A stretch of 64,000 nt of DNA, taken from positions 1-64,000 of the forward strand of contig NZ_FOGE01000006.1 in NCBI RefSeq assembly GCF_900111125.1, read 5' to 3'. Position numbers and translations under genes: made by a program. The DNA is from Sphingobium sp. YR768. GTDB taxonomy: Bacteria > Pseudomonadota > Alphaproteobacteria > Sphingomonadales > Sphingomonadaceae. A model generated the notes under the pieces. It was not told where the DNA came from, did no database searches, and saw only the letters and a program-made list of their open reading frames with translations. Each line of letters starts with the position of its first letter. Position 1 is the first letter of the stretch. Of this stretch, positions 16,953 through 25,089 are shown one piece after another.

Positions 16953-18407
16953 CTATAGCGCCGCCGCTATGTCGACCAGCGCGCGGTCGACGGCGGCGGT
17001 GGCCTGTGCATCGGTGCCATCAGGCATGTCGTTGGCGAGGGCGGAGAAGACGAGCGTGCGGCCGCTCTTCGTCACGAAATAGCCGGAGACGGCGCGGGCG
17101 GCGTTGAGCGATCCGGTCTTGGCGAACAGCTTGCCTTCCAGCAATGTGCCCTTGAAGCGGCCGCGCAGCGTGCCGTCCTGCCCGGCGATCGGCAGCGTTT
17201 CGCGCCAGGCCATGCCCCAGGGCTGCCGCGCGATCCATGTGAGCAGGGTGACGGCGGCGCGCGGGGTGACGCGGTTATAGGAGGACATGCCCGATCCGTC
17301 GGCAAAGCTATAGCTGGTTTCGGGCAGGCCTGCCTGCGTCATCAGCCGGTGCAGCACGATCTGCCCATCGGCGATCGAGCCGCTCGCCTGCGCGCGGGAC
17401 ACGCGGCGCAGCATCAGGTCGGCGTGGAGATTCTGACTCTGTTTGTTGATGATGCGCATGTCGTCCGCCAGCGGCAAGGCGGGGAGTTGCGCGAGCATGT
17501 CGGGCGAGGGCGGCTGGGCGGCGGGCGCACCCTTGCGGATGGCGGGATCATCGTCCGGCGAGAGCGGACGGTGACGGGCCATGACCGTGCCGTCGACTTT
17601 CACGCCCCGCGCGACGAGCAGGGCGCGCAGCCGCCAGGCGGCATAATGGGCCGGATCGTCGATGCTGAAATGGAGCGTGGCGGGTTTTGCTTCCACGCCG
17701 ATCGTGCCGGTCAGGCGGATGACGCGGCCATAGGGCATGCGGTCGGCTATGATCGCTTCGCCCTTGCCGGGGACGGTGATGACACGGTTGTCGATGTCAT
17801 AATAAGCGGGCGCGGTGACGGTCGGCGCCGCGCCGATCGTGGCGGGCACGACCGAAGCGGTCATTTCATTATCGTCCAGCGTCAGCGCGGAAATGCCGGT
17901 GCCATAGCGCGACTGGATATTATTCCAGCTCATCCCCGGCCCCCACCGTTCATCAGGAAACCAGCTATCATCGCCCAAGATGTTGTGGACATGGCGGGTC
18001 TTTGCGGCGACCGCGTCGGCCAGCGTCTGGAGGCAGTCGATCGTGCAATTGTCCGCGCTGGAAAGCCGCGCATCGCCACGGCCGACAAGGATGACGTCGC
18101 CCTGATCCAGCCGGACGCCGGTGCCCTGCGCCGCAGCATCCAGCGCAGGCAGATCGGCATAGGCGGTGGCGGTGGTGAACATCTTGGTATTGGAGGCCGG
18201 GATGAAGCGCTGATCCGGCGCAATGGCGAGGATCGGTTCGCCCTCCAGCGTGGCGACCAGCAGGCCATAGCGTGTGCCCGCCGGCCCCTGCGCCAGTTGC
18301 TGTTCGACCGCGGCGAGGAGCGGCGGCGGCGCATTCTGGGCGGACAGGCCGGTCAGCGGCAGGGTGAGGGCGAGCAGGGGGATGATAAGACGCATGGCGC
18401 GGATCAT
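16953..18407 (-). CDS. dacB: D-alanyl-D-alanine carboxypeptidase / endopeptidase, PBP4 type (S13)
   Basis: A 484-residue periplasmic serine peptidase that trims or cuts peptidoglycan peptides. The three penicillin-binding motifs are visible: SNTK (S72-K75), SQN in NKQSQNLHADL, and KTG in AKTGSLNAARAVSGYF, with the long PBP4 insertion between the first two. The signal peptide ends LTGLSA. Start ATG 18407 is preferred over 18395; neither has a clear Shine-Dalgarno. It diverges from a beta-lactamase-fold gene and fits a murein-degrading locus. Confidence 0.9.
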   Translation of the reverse strand: MIRAMRLIIPLLALTLPLTGLSAQNAPPPLLAAVEQQLAQGPAGTRYGLLVATLEGEPILAIAPDQRFIPASNTKMFTTATAYADLPALDAAAQGTGVRLDQGDVILVGRGDARLSSADNCTIDCLQTLADAVAAKTRHVHNILGDDSWFPDERWGPGMSWNNIQSRYGTGISALTLDDNEMTASVVPATIGAAPTVTAPAYYDIDNRVITVPGKGEAIIADRMPYGRVIRLTGTIGVEAKPATLHFSIDDPAHYAAWRLRALLVARGVKVDGTVMARHRPLSPDDDPAIRKGAPAAQPPSPDMLAQLPALPLADDMRIINKQSQNLHADLMLRRVSRAQASGSIADGQIVLHRLMTQAGLPETSYSFADGSGMSSYNRVTPRAAVTLLTWIARQPWGMAWRETLPIAGQDGTLRGRFKGTLLEGKLFAKTGSLNAARAVSGYFVTKSGRTLVFSALANDMPDGTDAQATAAVDRALVDIAAAL

Positions 18408-18513
18408 AGACCGCAAGCAGACCGGTGGAATAGGACGTGAATGGCGGAACCTATAACTTGGGGCAATGAGGTGGACTTGCGGTGCTGGCGGGGATCGGAC
18501 TAGCCTGTTGTGC

Positions 18514-19713
18514 ATGTTGTCCCTGCTCCTTGCTCTCGCCTCTGCCACCGCGACGCCTCCCGCGCATCCGCCAGTCGCTATGGTCCGGCTGACCTTCGAT
18601 CGTAAAGGCGTGACCGGCAGCAAGATCTCCGGCCCGGCCGACCTGGCGACTGGGCGAGCGGTGACGATCGATGATCCGGTTCGGGTTGCGTCCATTTCGA
18701 AACTGGTGGTCGCCATCGGTGTCATGCGACTGGTGGAGGCGGGCCAACTCGATCTGGACCGGGACGTGTCCGACTGGCTGGGCTACCGGCTGCGGCATCC
18801 CGGTTTTCCGGATCGGCCGATCACGCTGCGACTGCTGTTGTCGCACCGGTCGGGGCTGGTCGACAGCGCAGGCTATGCGCTGCCGCTGGATGCGGACATG
18901 CGCGCCACGCTGGACAAGGCGGAAGCATGGGATGCGCACCACGGGCCCGGCGACTGGTATGCCTATACCAATCTCAACTTTCCGGTCGTCGCTGCGGTCA
19001 TGGAGCGAGCAACCGGTGAGCGGTTCGACCGGTTGATGGATCGGCTGGTGCTGAAGCCGCTGAAACTGGACGCCTGCTATAACTGGTCAAGCTGTTCGGA
19101 TGCCCGCGCCGCGCAGGCGGTGGTGTTGTATCAGGACGGGCAGCAGGTGCGGGACGATAATAAGGGCGCGAAGCCGGCCTGCACGGTGACGCCGGCCCGC
19201 GATGGCAGTTGTGATCTGTCGACCTGGGTTGCGGGGCGCAATGGCGCGATCTTCTCGCCGCAGGGCGGTCTGCGGATTTCGGCGCGCGGATTGGCGACGG
19301 TGGGACGCCTGCTGCTGGGACGGGGCATGGTTGATGGCAGGCGCCTGTTGAGCGAGAAGAGCATGGCGCAACTGATGACGTCGCTATGGACCTATGGCGG
19401 CGTCGATGCCGCCAATGGCGTGACCGGGGAAGCCGATACGGGCGATACGAACACGGGTTTCACCTGCCGCTATGGTCTGGCGATCGCCTTCCTTGCGACG
19501 GCTGCCAAGGGGTGCGCCGATGATGCGTTCGGCGACGGCCGACAGCGTATCGGCCATGCCGGTGATGCCTATGGCCTGAAGTCCGGGCTGTGGATCGATC
19601 CTGAAGAAGGCACCGGCGTCGTCTATTTCGCAACGGATGTGCAGGCAGGGCGGGGTGCAGTCAGCGCCTACACGCCGGTCGAGGAAGGGTTGGCGCAGGG
19701 GCGGCTCCCCTAG
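18514..19713 (+). CDS. Exported serine hydrolase, beta-lactamase / class C fold
   Basis: A 399-residue serine hydrolase with a signal peptide (MLSLLLALASATATPPA). Active-site elements: SISK (S60-K63), YTN in WYAYTNLNF, and HAG in IGHAGDAYG near the C-terminus. Two Cys-rich stretches (CYNWSSC; CTVTPARDGSC) suggest disulfides. ATG 18466 is an alternative start but would add an odd n-region; a TATAAC element at 18449 fits a nearby promoter. The fold covers D-amino peptidases, esterases and true beta-lactamases; wall-peptide or D-amino acid ester cleavage fits the neighbours. Its last bases overlap the convergent gene's stop by 4 bp. Confidence 0.8.
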   Translation: MLSLLLALASATATPPAHPPVAMVRLTFDRKGVTGSKISGPADLATGRAVTIDDPVRVASISKLVVAIGVMRLVEAGQLDLDRDVSDWLGYRLRHPGFPDRPITLRLLLSHRSGLVDSAGYALPLDADMRATLDKAEAWDAHHGPGDWYAYTNLNFPVVAAVMERATGERFDRLMDRLVLKPLKLDACYNWSSCSDARAAQAVVLYQDGQQVRDDNKGAKPACTVTPARDGSCDLSTWVAGRNGAIFSPQGGLRISARGLATVGRLLLGRGMVDGRRLLSEKSMAQLMTSLWTYGGVDAANGVTGEADTGDTNTGFTCRYGLAIAFLATAAKGCADDAFGDGRQRIGHAGDAYGLKSGLWIDPEEGTGVVYFATDVQAGRGAVSAYTPVEEGLAQGRLP

Positions 19714-20726
19714 GCGGCATCCCATGCCCGGATCAGCGCGTCGCCTACCGCCGGGCGCAGGGTGAATATGCCGCTGTCGGCATGGCGCGTGGGGTGGACG
19801 CGGTTGGTGAGGAGAGTCCAGGCGAGGCCGCGGTCGAAATCGATCCACAGGCCCGTACCGGTGAAGCCGGTATGGCCGATCGTTTCGGGCGAACAGGCGT
19901 CGCCGCCTGACCAGCCGGCGAAAGCGCGTTCCCAGCCGCAGGTGCGATGGCCCAGTTGCGCGGTGCGGGTCTGCGCCAGCATCGCCGGGGAGAGGATCGA
20001 GCCGTCGAGCATCGCTTTGGCGAAGGTCAGCACGCCGTCGACGGTGCCGAACAGGCCGGCATGGCCCGGCGCGCCGCCCAGCGCAGAGGCGTTTTCGTCA
20101 TGCACTTCGCCCTTGAGTATCCGGCCGCGCCAAATGCACGCCTCAGTCGCGACGGCGGGGCCGGGGGGCGGGCCGTAGGACAGGCCATCGCCCAGCGGCC
20201 AGTCGGTGAGCGGCGCACCGGTGATGCGCTCGATCGCGATGCCGAGCAGGATGAAGTTGATGTCGGAATAGACCGGCGGGCCGTGGCGCCATTCGCGCTG
20301 GAGGACGAAGGCGCGCAGGCGGGCGGGATCGTCGCCATAAGTGTAGATCGGTTCGACGGCGGGCAGGAAGCTGCGATGGGCGAGGCAATCGCGGAAGGTG
20401 AGTTTGCGTTCGGCGGCGTTCGCGACGTCATATTGGCGCAGGTCGGGAATGGCGTCGGTCAGCGGACGGTCGAGATCGAGCCGGCCCTGCTCCGCCAGTT
20501 GCAGGATCATGGTGGTGGTGGCGATCACCTTTGACACGGAGGCGAGGTCGAACCAATGGTCGCGGGTCAGGGCTTCGCGTTCGGGCAGGATGGCGGCAGA
20601 TCCGGCGATGCGCACGGCGCTATGGCCGTCGGCACTGACCACGCCCAGCGTCGCGCCGGGGATGCGGCCGCTGGCGACAGCTTCCGCCGCCGGGGCGAAG
20701 GCGGCTTCGCAGATTTGGTCGATCAT
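19710..20726 (-). CDS. Cytoplasmic serine hydrolase, beta-lactamase fold (AmiE/YbbE-like by context)
   Basis: A 338-residue protein with SVSK (S63-K66), YSD in PPVYSDINF and HTG in GHTGFTGTGLW. There is no signal peptide, so it should act in the cytoplasm. It is the last gene of murQ - gntR - ampG, 9 bp after ampG. In Bacillus a beta-lactamase-fold amidase, AmiE (YbbE), beside murQ strips the peptide from MurNAc-peptide. By synteny this protein is a candidate for the same step, replacing AmpD for muropeptides that AmpG brings in. The fold is certain; the substrate is inference. Confidence 0.78.
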   Translation of the reverse strand: MIDQICEAAFAPAAEAVASGRIPGATLGVVSADGHSAVRIAGSAAILPEREALTRDHWFDLASVSKVIATTTMILQLAEQGRLDLDRPLTDAIPDLRQYDVANAAERKLTFRDCLAHRSFLPAVEPIYTYGDDPARLRAFVLQREWRHGPPVYSDINFILLGIAIERITGAPLTDWPLGDGLSYGPPPGPAVATEACIWRGRILKGEVHDENASALGGAPGHAGLFGTVDGVLTFAKAMLDGSILSPAMLAQTRTAQLGHRTCGWERAFAGWSGGDACSPETIGHTGFTGTGLWIDFDRGLAWTLLTNRVHPTRHADSGIFTLRPAVGDALIRAWDAA

Positions 20727-20735
20727 TGGAAACCC

Positions 20736-22229
20736 TTACGCAGTTCTGGCGCGCACGCGCATGACGATCGGCAGGAAGAAGATAGCGGCGAAGCTCAAGG
20801 CGCCCGACAGGATGAAGAAGCCGTCATAGCCGATCTGCTTCTGGATCGCGCCGGCCGCGCCACCGATCAGGCGGGGCAGCAGGAAGGCGAAGCCTGACAG
20901 GAAGGCATATTGGGTGCCGGGATAGCGCGGGCTGACCAGCATGGAGAGATAGACGACGAAGACGGCGCCTTCCAGGCCATGGCCGAACTGGTCCACGCCC
21001 GCCGCGACATAGAGGACGAAGGCGGAGGGTTCGGCATACCAGAGCCAGACGAACACCCAGTTGCCGATGGCCGAGGCGCAAGCGCCGATGATGAGCGCGA
21101 CCGTCATCGGCAGGCGCGCGGCACACAGGCCGCCCAGCGCCACGCCCGCCATGGAGCAGGTGAGCGCGACGACGCCGTCGGCCATGCTGATCTGTTCCAG
21201 GCTATAGCCCGCCGCATTCCAGAGCGGGTGCGAGAGGGTCAGCGTCAGCACGTCGCCCATGCGATAGAAGGAGACAAAGGCCAGCACCGGCAGCACGGCA
21301 TAGCCATAGCGCCAGAAAATCTCGACATAAGGGGCGATGAAGCCAGGCATTTTCGCGGGCGCATCGGCCGGCAGGCGGCGGATGCGCGGCAGGGCGATGG
21401 CAAGCGCGACGAAGGGCAGCAGCGCGACCGCGAGCACGATCGGCGTGACATTGGTCTGGGCGGAGAAGCCCGCGCCCTGCACGGCGGAGAGGAGTGCCCA
21501 GCCGATCAGCGCAGTGGCTGCGCCGGTGACAGCGAGGATGGCGAGGCTGACGAGGGTGCCGCTGATCAACGCGCCGGTGCGGCCTTTTGCGCCTTCCTGT
21601 TCCGGGCGCATCGCGGCGAGTATGGGGAAAGGCAGGAAGGCGGCGATAGCGATGGCGAGATAGGCCCAGGTCCAGTCGGCCCAGGCGGCGACGAGCACCG
21701 CGCCGCTGCCGGCCGCGACCATGGCGCTGCGATAACCCCACAGGTTGGCGGCGACGATCGGGCCTTGTTGCGCCTGTGTGGGGGCCAGTTCGATACGCCA
21801 GCCATCGGCTGCGACTTCCAGCGTGGTGGTCCAGAAGGCCAGCAGGATGGCGAAGAGGGCGGTGAGCGGCAGGCTCTGGTCGCCGGACGTGAAGGCCATG
21901 GCGACCATGGAGAAGAAGATGCCGAGTTGCGACAGCATGATCCAGCCGCGTCGCCGGCCCCAGAAGCGGGAGAAGCCCGGCACGCTGTAGCGATCCAGCA
22001 GGGGCGCCCAGACGAATTTGAAGGTCGGTAGCAGCGCGATCCAGGCGAAGAAGCCGATGACGACGATGTCGATGCCATGGCGCGCCAGCCGCAGCGTCAG
22101 CACCGCATTGAACATGTAGAAGGGCAGGCCGGCGGAGAAGCCGAGCAGAAGATAGAGGCCGAGCGTACGGAGCGGCGGGCGCTCCGGGGTGGGCGCTTCG
22201 CTCAGGTCAGCGGCGATCGATGCGGTCAT
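20736..22229 (-). CDS. ampG: AmpG-like muropeptide permease (MFS)
   Basis: A 497-residue major-facilitator protein with about 12-14 hydrophobic segments. Start and motifs match AmpG: LGFSAGLPFYMFNAVLTLRL in the first helix, then IGFFAWIALLPTFKFVWAPL, LLDRYSVPGF and GRRRGWIMLSQ. AmpG proteins import GlcNAc-anhydroMurNAc and its peptides from the periplasm. The ATG abuts the gntR stop and the gene shares the murQ operon, which supports a muropeptide or MurNAc substrate. A related sugar (for example MurNAc itself) cannot be excluded. Confidence 0.83.
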   Translation of the reverse strand: MTASIAADLSEAPTPERPPLRTLGLYLLLGFSAGLPFYMFNAVLTLRLARHGIDIVVIGFFAWIALLPTFKFVWAPLLDRYSVPGFSRFWGRRRGWIMLSQLGIFFSMVAMAFTSGDQSLPLTALFAILLAFWTTTLEVAADGWRIELAPTQAQQGPIVAANLWGYRSAMVAAGSGAVLVAAWADWTWAYLAIAIAAFLPFPILAAMRPEQEGAKGRTGALISGTLVSLAILAVTGAATALIGWALLSAVQGAGFSAQTNVTPIVLAVALLPFVALAIALPRIRRLPADAPAKMPGFIAPYVEIFWRYGYAVLPVLAFVSFYRMGDVLTLTLSHPLWNAAGYSLEQISMADGVVALTCSMAGVALGGLCAARLPMTVALIIGACASAIGNWVFVWLWYAEPSAFVLYVAAGVDQFGHGLEGAVFVVYLSMLVSPRYPGTQYAFLSGFAFLLPRLIGGAAGAIQKQIGYDGFFILSGALSFAAIFFLPIVMRVRARTA

Positions 22230-22961
22230 TCAGCCGATTTCCTTGAGTTCGGTCACGAAGTCATAGCGGTCGCCGCGATAGACGGAGCGGGTGAATTCGA
22301 CCGCCCGGCCGCCGGGGATGCGGGTGAGGCGCTCGATCCGCAGCACTTCGCTGTTCTGGCGGACGCACAGCAGGCCGGCTTCGGTGGGCGTGGCGAGCGA
22401 GGCGCGGACGCGCTGTGTGCCGGATGTGGGGCGAAAGCCGCTGCGGCCCATCGCTTCATAGAGAGAGTCGCCGATGGTCGTGAGGTCGGGCAGGCAATCG
22501 GCGGGGACGATAGCATGTTCGATCGCCAATGGCTCCCCGCCCGACAGGCGCACGCGGCCCAGGCGCGCGACGCGGGCGGAGGGGGAAATGGCCAGCGCTG
22601 CGGCTTCCTCTTCGGTCGGCTGGGCGTAATTTTTCATCATCCAGATGACGCCGGGATCTTCGCCACGAGACAGGGCGTCATGGGTGAAGCTGGACAGGAC
22701 GGAGGCGGGCGTTTCGATCCGGCGGGCGACGAAGGTGCCCGATCCCTGCTTGCGGAACAGCACGCCTTCCTCGATCAGTTGCTCGATCGCCTTGCGCACG
22801 GTGACGCGCGAAATGCCGGCCATTTCGCTGAGGTCGCGTTCGGACGGCAGGGCATTGCCCGGGATGATGCCGCCGCTTTCGATATGATCGCGCAGATTGC
22901 GCGCCAGTTGCAGGTAGAGCGGCGTCCCGTCTTCCCCGCGCGCGACCAGTTTTTCCCGCAT
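22230..22961 (-). CDS. GntR/HutC-type regulator with UTRA domain (NagR/NagQ-like)
   Basis: A 243-residue regulator. A winged helix domain (about 15-80; PSERDLSEMAGISRVTVRKA and the wing GSGTFVARR) is followed by a UTRA effector domain (about 95-235). UTRA regulators of this type bind amino-sugar phosphates such as GlcNAc-6-P or GlcN-6-P. It lies between murQ (6-bp gap) and ampG (0 bp), so autoregulation is likely. The natural targets are the divergent murQ / nagB promoters, where TGGTATTGT occurs twice. Confidence 0.88.
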   Translation of the reverse strand: MREKLVARGEDGTPLYLQLARNLRDHIESGGIIPGNALPSERDLSEMAGISRVTVRKAIEQLIEEGVLFRKQGSGTFVARRIETPASVLSSFTHDALSRGEDPGVIWMMKNYAQPTEEEAAALAISPSARVARLGRVRLSGGEPLAIEHAIVPADCLPDLTTIGDSLYEAMGRSGFRPTSGTQRVRASLATPTEAGLLCVRQNSEVLRIERLTRIPGGRAVEFTRSVYRGDRYDFVTELKEIG

Positions 22962-22967
22962 GTCCGC

Positions 22968-23858
22968 CTATCCCCCCTGTTGCGCGGCCCGCATCGCGGC
23001 CGGCAGATTCTGGCCATGAATGTCAAGAAGACGGTGCGCTTCGTCGGTCGCCACCCCCATGGCGACCAGCACCGCCTGCTTGATGTCCTGCCCGGCCGCA
23101 TCCAGCGCACGCGACGCGGCGGCCATGTCCACATCGGCAATGTCGCGCACCATGGCCTCTCCGCGCAAGCGTAGCTTTTCGTTGGAGATGCGCATGTTGA
23201 CCATGCGGCCGCGATAGACGAGGCCCATGCGCAGCATGATCGCGGTAGACAGAATGTTAAGCGTCGCCTTCTGCGCCGTGCCGGCCTTCATCCGGGTGGA
23301 GCCAGCGACGATTTCGGTCCCGGTTTCCGCGACCAGGCCATGGTCGGCGGCGGCGGGCAAAGCGGTGCCCGGATTATTGGCGATGGCGATGGTGAGCGCC
23401 CCGGCCGCGCGGGCGGCGGTGATGGCGGCGAGCGTGTAGGGCGTGCGGCCGCTGGCGGCGACGCCGATCACTACATCCTGCGGGCCGATGGACGCGGCGG
23501 CGATTTCGGCGCGGGCGGCGTCGGCATCATCCTCCGCGCCTTCGGCCGCTTCGGTGAGCGCGGCGAGGCCGCCGGCCATCAGGAAGAGCAGCCTCTCCTG
23601 CGGCCAGTTATAGGTGGGGTAGAGTTCGACGCCATCCTGCACCGCGATGCGGCCGGAAGTGCCGGCGCCGACATAGACCAGCCGGCCCTGCGTGCCGAGG
23701 CGCGTGGCGGCGGCTTCGGCGGCCTGTGCGATGGCGCCCGCCTGCGATCCGATCGCAGCGATGGCGGCCATCTGCCCTTCCAGCATCGCTTCGACCGCGC
23801 GAATGGTCGGCCATTGGTCGATATCGACATAGCGCGGATCGATGGCTTCGGTACTCAT
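22968..23858 (-). CDS. murQ: N-acetylmuramic acid 6-phosphate etherase
   Basis: A 296-residue SIS-domain lyase that splits MurNAc-6-P into GlcNAc-6-P and D-lactate. Diagnostic motifs are GAGTSGRIAVQDGVELYPTY, the acidic AEGAEDDADAA segment with the catalytic Glu region, VVIGVAASGRTPYTLAAI and GSTRMKAGTAQKATLN. The C-terminus has the helical tail of the family. ATG 23858 is preceded by GGAG at five bases. It is first in its operon and diverges from nagB-II - nagA - dld, which handle both of its products. Confidence 0.94.
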   Translation of the reverse strand: MSTEAIDPRYVDIDQWPTIRAVEAMLEGQMAAIAAIGSQAGAIAQAAEAAATRLGTQGRLVYVGAGTSGRIAVQDGVELYPTYNWPQERLLFLMAGGLAALTEAAEGAEDDADAARAEIAAASIGPQDVVIGVAASGRTPYTLAAITAARAAGALTIAIANNPGTALPAAADHGLVAETGTEIVAGSTRMKAGTAQKATLNILSTAIMLRMGLVYRGRMVNMRISNEKLRLRGEAMVRDIADVDMAAASRALDAAGQDIKQAVLVAMGVATDEAHRLLDIHGQNLPAAMRAAQQGG

Positions 23859-23951
23859 ATATGCTCCGTGGCCGGCCGTTGACGTCCGGCTGTGATCGGT
23901 TCAACTTCATGCGCGGCAGGCAGGACGCGTGCAAGCGGCAACTCAGGCATG

Positions 23952-24024
23952 TGGTATTGTCCTTGTCGCATTTCGATGCAACCAAAATAAATCCAATTGC
24001 CCTTTTTCGTTCATTTGGTATTGT
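23952..24024. promoter_or_regulatory. Repeated TGGTATTGT elements in the murQ / nagB-II divergent promoter
   Basis: TGGTATTGT occurs at 23952-23960 and 24016-24024, 64 bp apart, in an AT-rich stretch unlike the surrounding DNA. TGGTAT resembles half of a HutC-type palindrome. The second copy lies 6 bp before the nagB-II ATG, where no clear ribosome site is visible, so that transcript may be leaderless or the element may overlap the start. A TGGTATTAC also lies at 14270-14278 before the TonB receptor. Confidence 0.45.
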
Positions 24025-24030
24025 TTCGGC

Positions 24031-25089
24031 ATGATCGCGATACAGGATGAGAGCCGCGCCACGCTGATGGCGCGCGAGGCGGCGGAAGCGCCGGAACGCT
24101 GCGCGGTGCAGATTGCGCGCAATGCCGATCTGATGCGGGAGGCCGGGGCGCGGCTGCGCGCGCTGGCGCCGCCCTTTGCCGCGACGCTGGCGCGGGGGAG
24201 TTCAGACCAGGCCGCGGCCTTTGCCAAGGTTCTGCTGGAAACGCGGGCGGGGATGCCGACATTGAGCCATGCGCCATCGATCGGATCGCTGTACAAGGCG
24301 ACGTCGCCGCGTTTCAAGGGCGTGCCGCTGATTGCCATTTCGCAGTCGGGGCGCAGCCCGGACCTGATCGCCGCAGCAGCGGATGCGCAGCGACAGGGCG
24401 CGCTGGTGGTCGCGATCGTCAATGACGCCGCGTCGCCGCTGGCGGAGATGGCGGATATCTGCATTCCCATCCATGCCGGGCCGGAAATGAGCGTGGCGGC
24501 GACCAAGAGCTTTATCGGCACGCTGGTCGCGCTGGCGCATCTGGTGGCGGAATGGAGCGAGGATGCAGAGTTGCTGGATGCATTGCCATCAATCGGCGAT
24601 GTGCTGGAGGCGGCGGCTGCGGCCGACTGGACCGGTGCAGTGTCGTTGCTGCGCGATGCGGGCAATATGTTGGTGCTGGGGCGGGGCCTGACCCTGCCGA
24701 TCGCGGGGGAGGCGGCGCTGAAGTTCAAGGAGACGTCGAGCCTGCATGCCGAAGCCTTCAGCATTGCCGAGGTGGCGCATGGGCCGATGACGCTGGTCGG
24801 CGAAGGCGATCCGGTGCTGGCGCTGGGGCCGATCGATGAAGCGCGCACGGGCCTGCGCGCACGGCTGGAGGATTTCCGGGCGCGTGGCGCGCAGGTGATC
24901 GCGGCGGGCCATCCTGACGATGTCGCGGCGGCGACTCTGGCGTTGCCAGGGCAGTGGGATGTGCATCCGGTGCTGGGCGCGATCGCACAGATCCAGAGCT
25001 TCTATGGCCTCGCCAATGCGCTGTCGCTGGCGCGCGGGCGCAATCCCGATGCGCCGCCGCATCTGGCCAAGGTGACGCGGACGCTATGA
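24031..25089 (+). CDS. nagB-II: Glucosamine-6-phosphate deaminase, SIS type (NagB-II)
   Basis: A 352-residue protein with two SIS domains, like the isomerase half of GlmS without the glutaminase domain. It would convert glucosamine-6-P to fructose-6-P and ammonia. Visible: ARGSSDQAAAFAKVLLE, AISQSGRSPDLIAA, EMSVAATKSFIGTLVALAHL, GEAALKFKETSSLHAEAFS and the C-terminal RGRNPDAPPHLAKVTRTL, which is diagnostic for NagB-II. ATG 24031 is the first position consistent with family length. It overlaps nagA by ATGA. It supplies the final step of the MurNAc/GlcNAc route. Confidence 0.9.
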   Translation: MIAIQDESRATLMAREAAEAPERCAVQIARNADLMREAGARLRALAPPFAATLARGSSDQAAAFAKVLLETRAGMPTLSHAPSIGSLYKATSPRFKGVPLIAISQSGRSPDLIAAAADAQRQGALVVAIVNDAASPLAEMADICIPIHAGPEMSVAATKSFIGTLVALAHLVAEWSEDAELLDALPSIGDVLEAAAAADWTGAVSLLRDAGNMLVLGRGLTLPIAGEAALKFKETSSLHAEAFSIAEVAHGPMTLVGEGDPVLALGPIDEARTGLRARLEDFRARGAQVIAAGHPDDVAAATLALPGQWDVHPVLGAIAQIQSFYGLANALSLARGRNPDAPPHLAKVTRTL

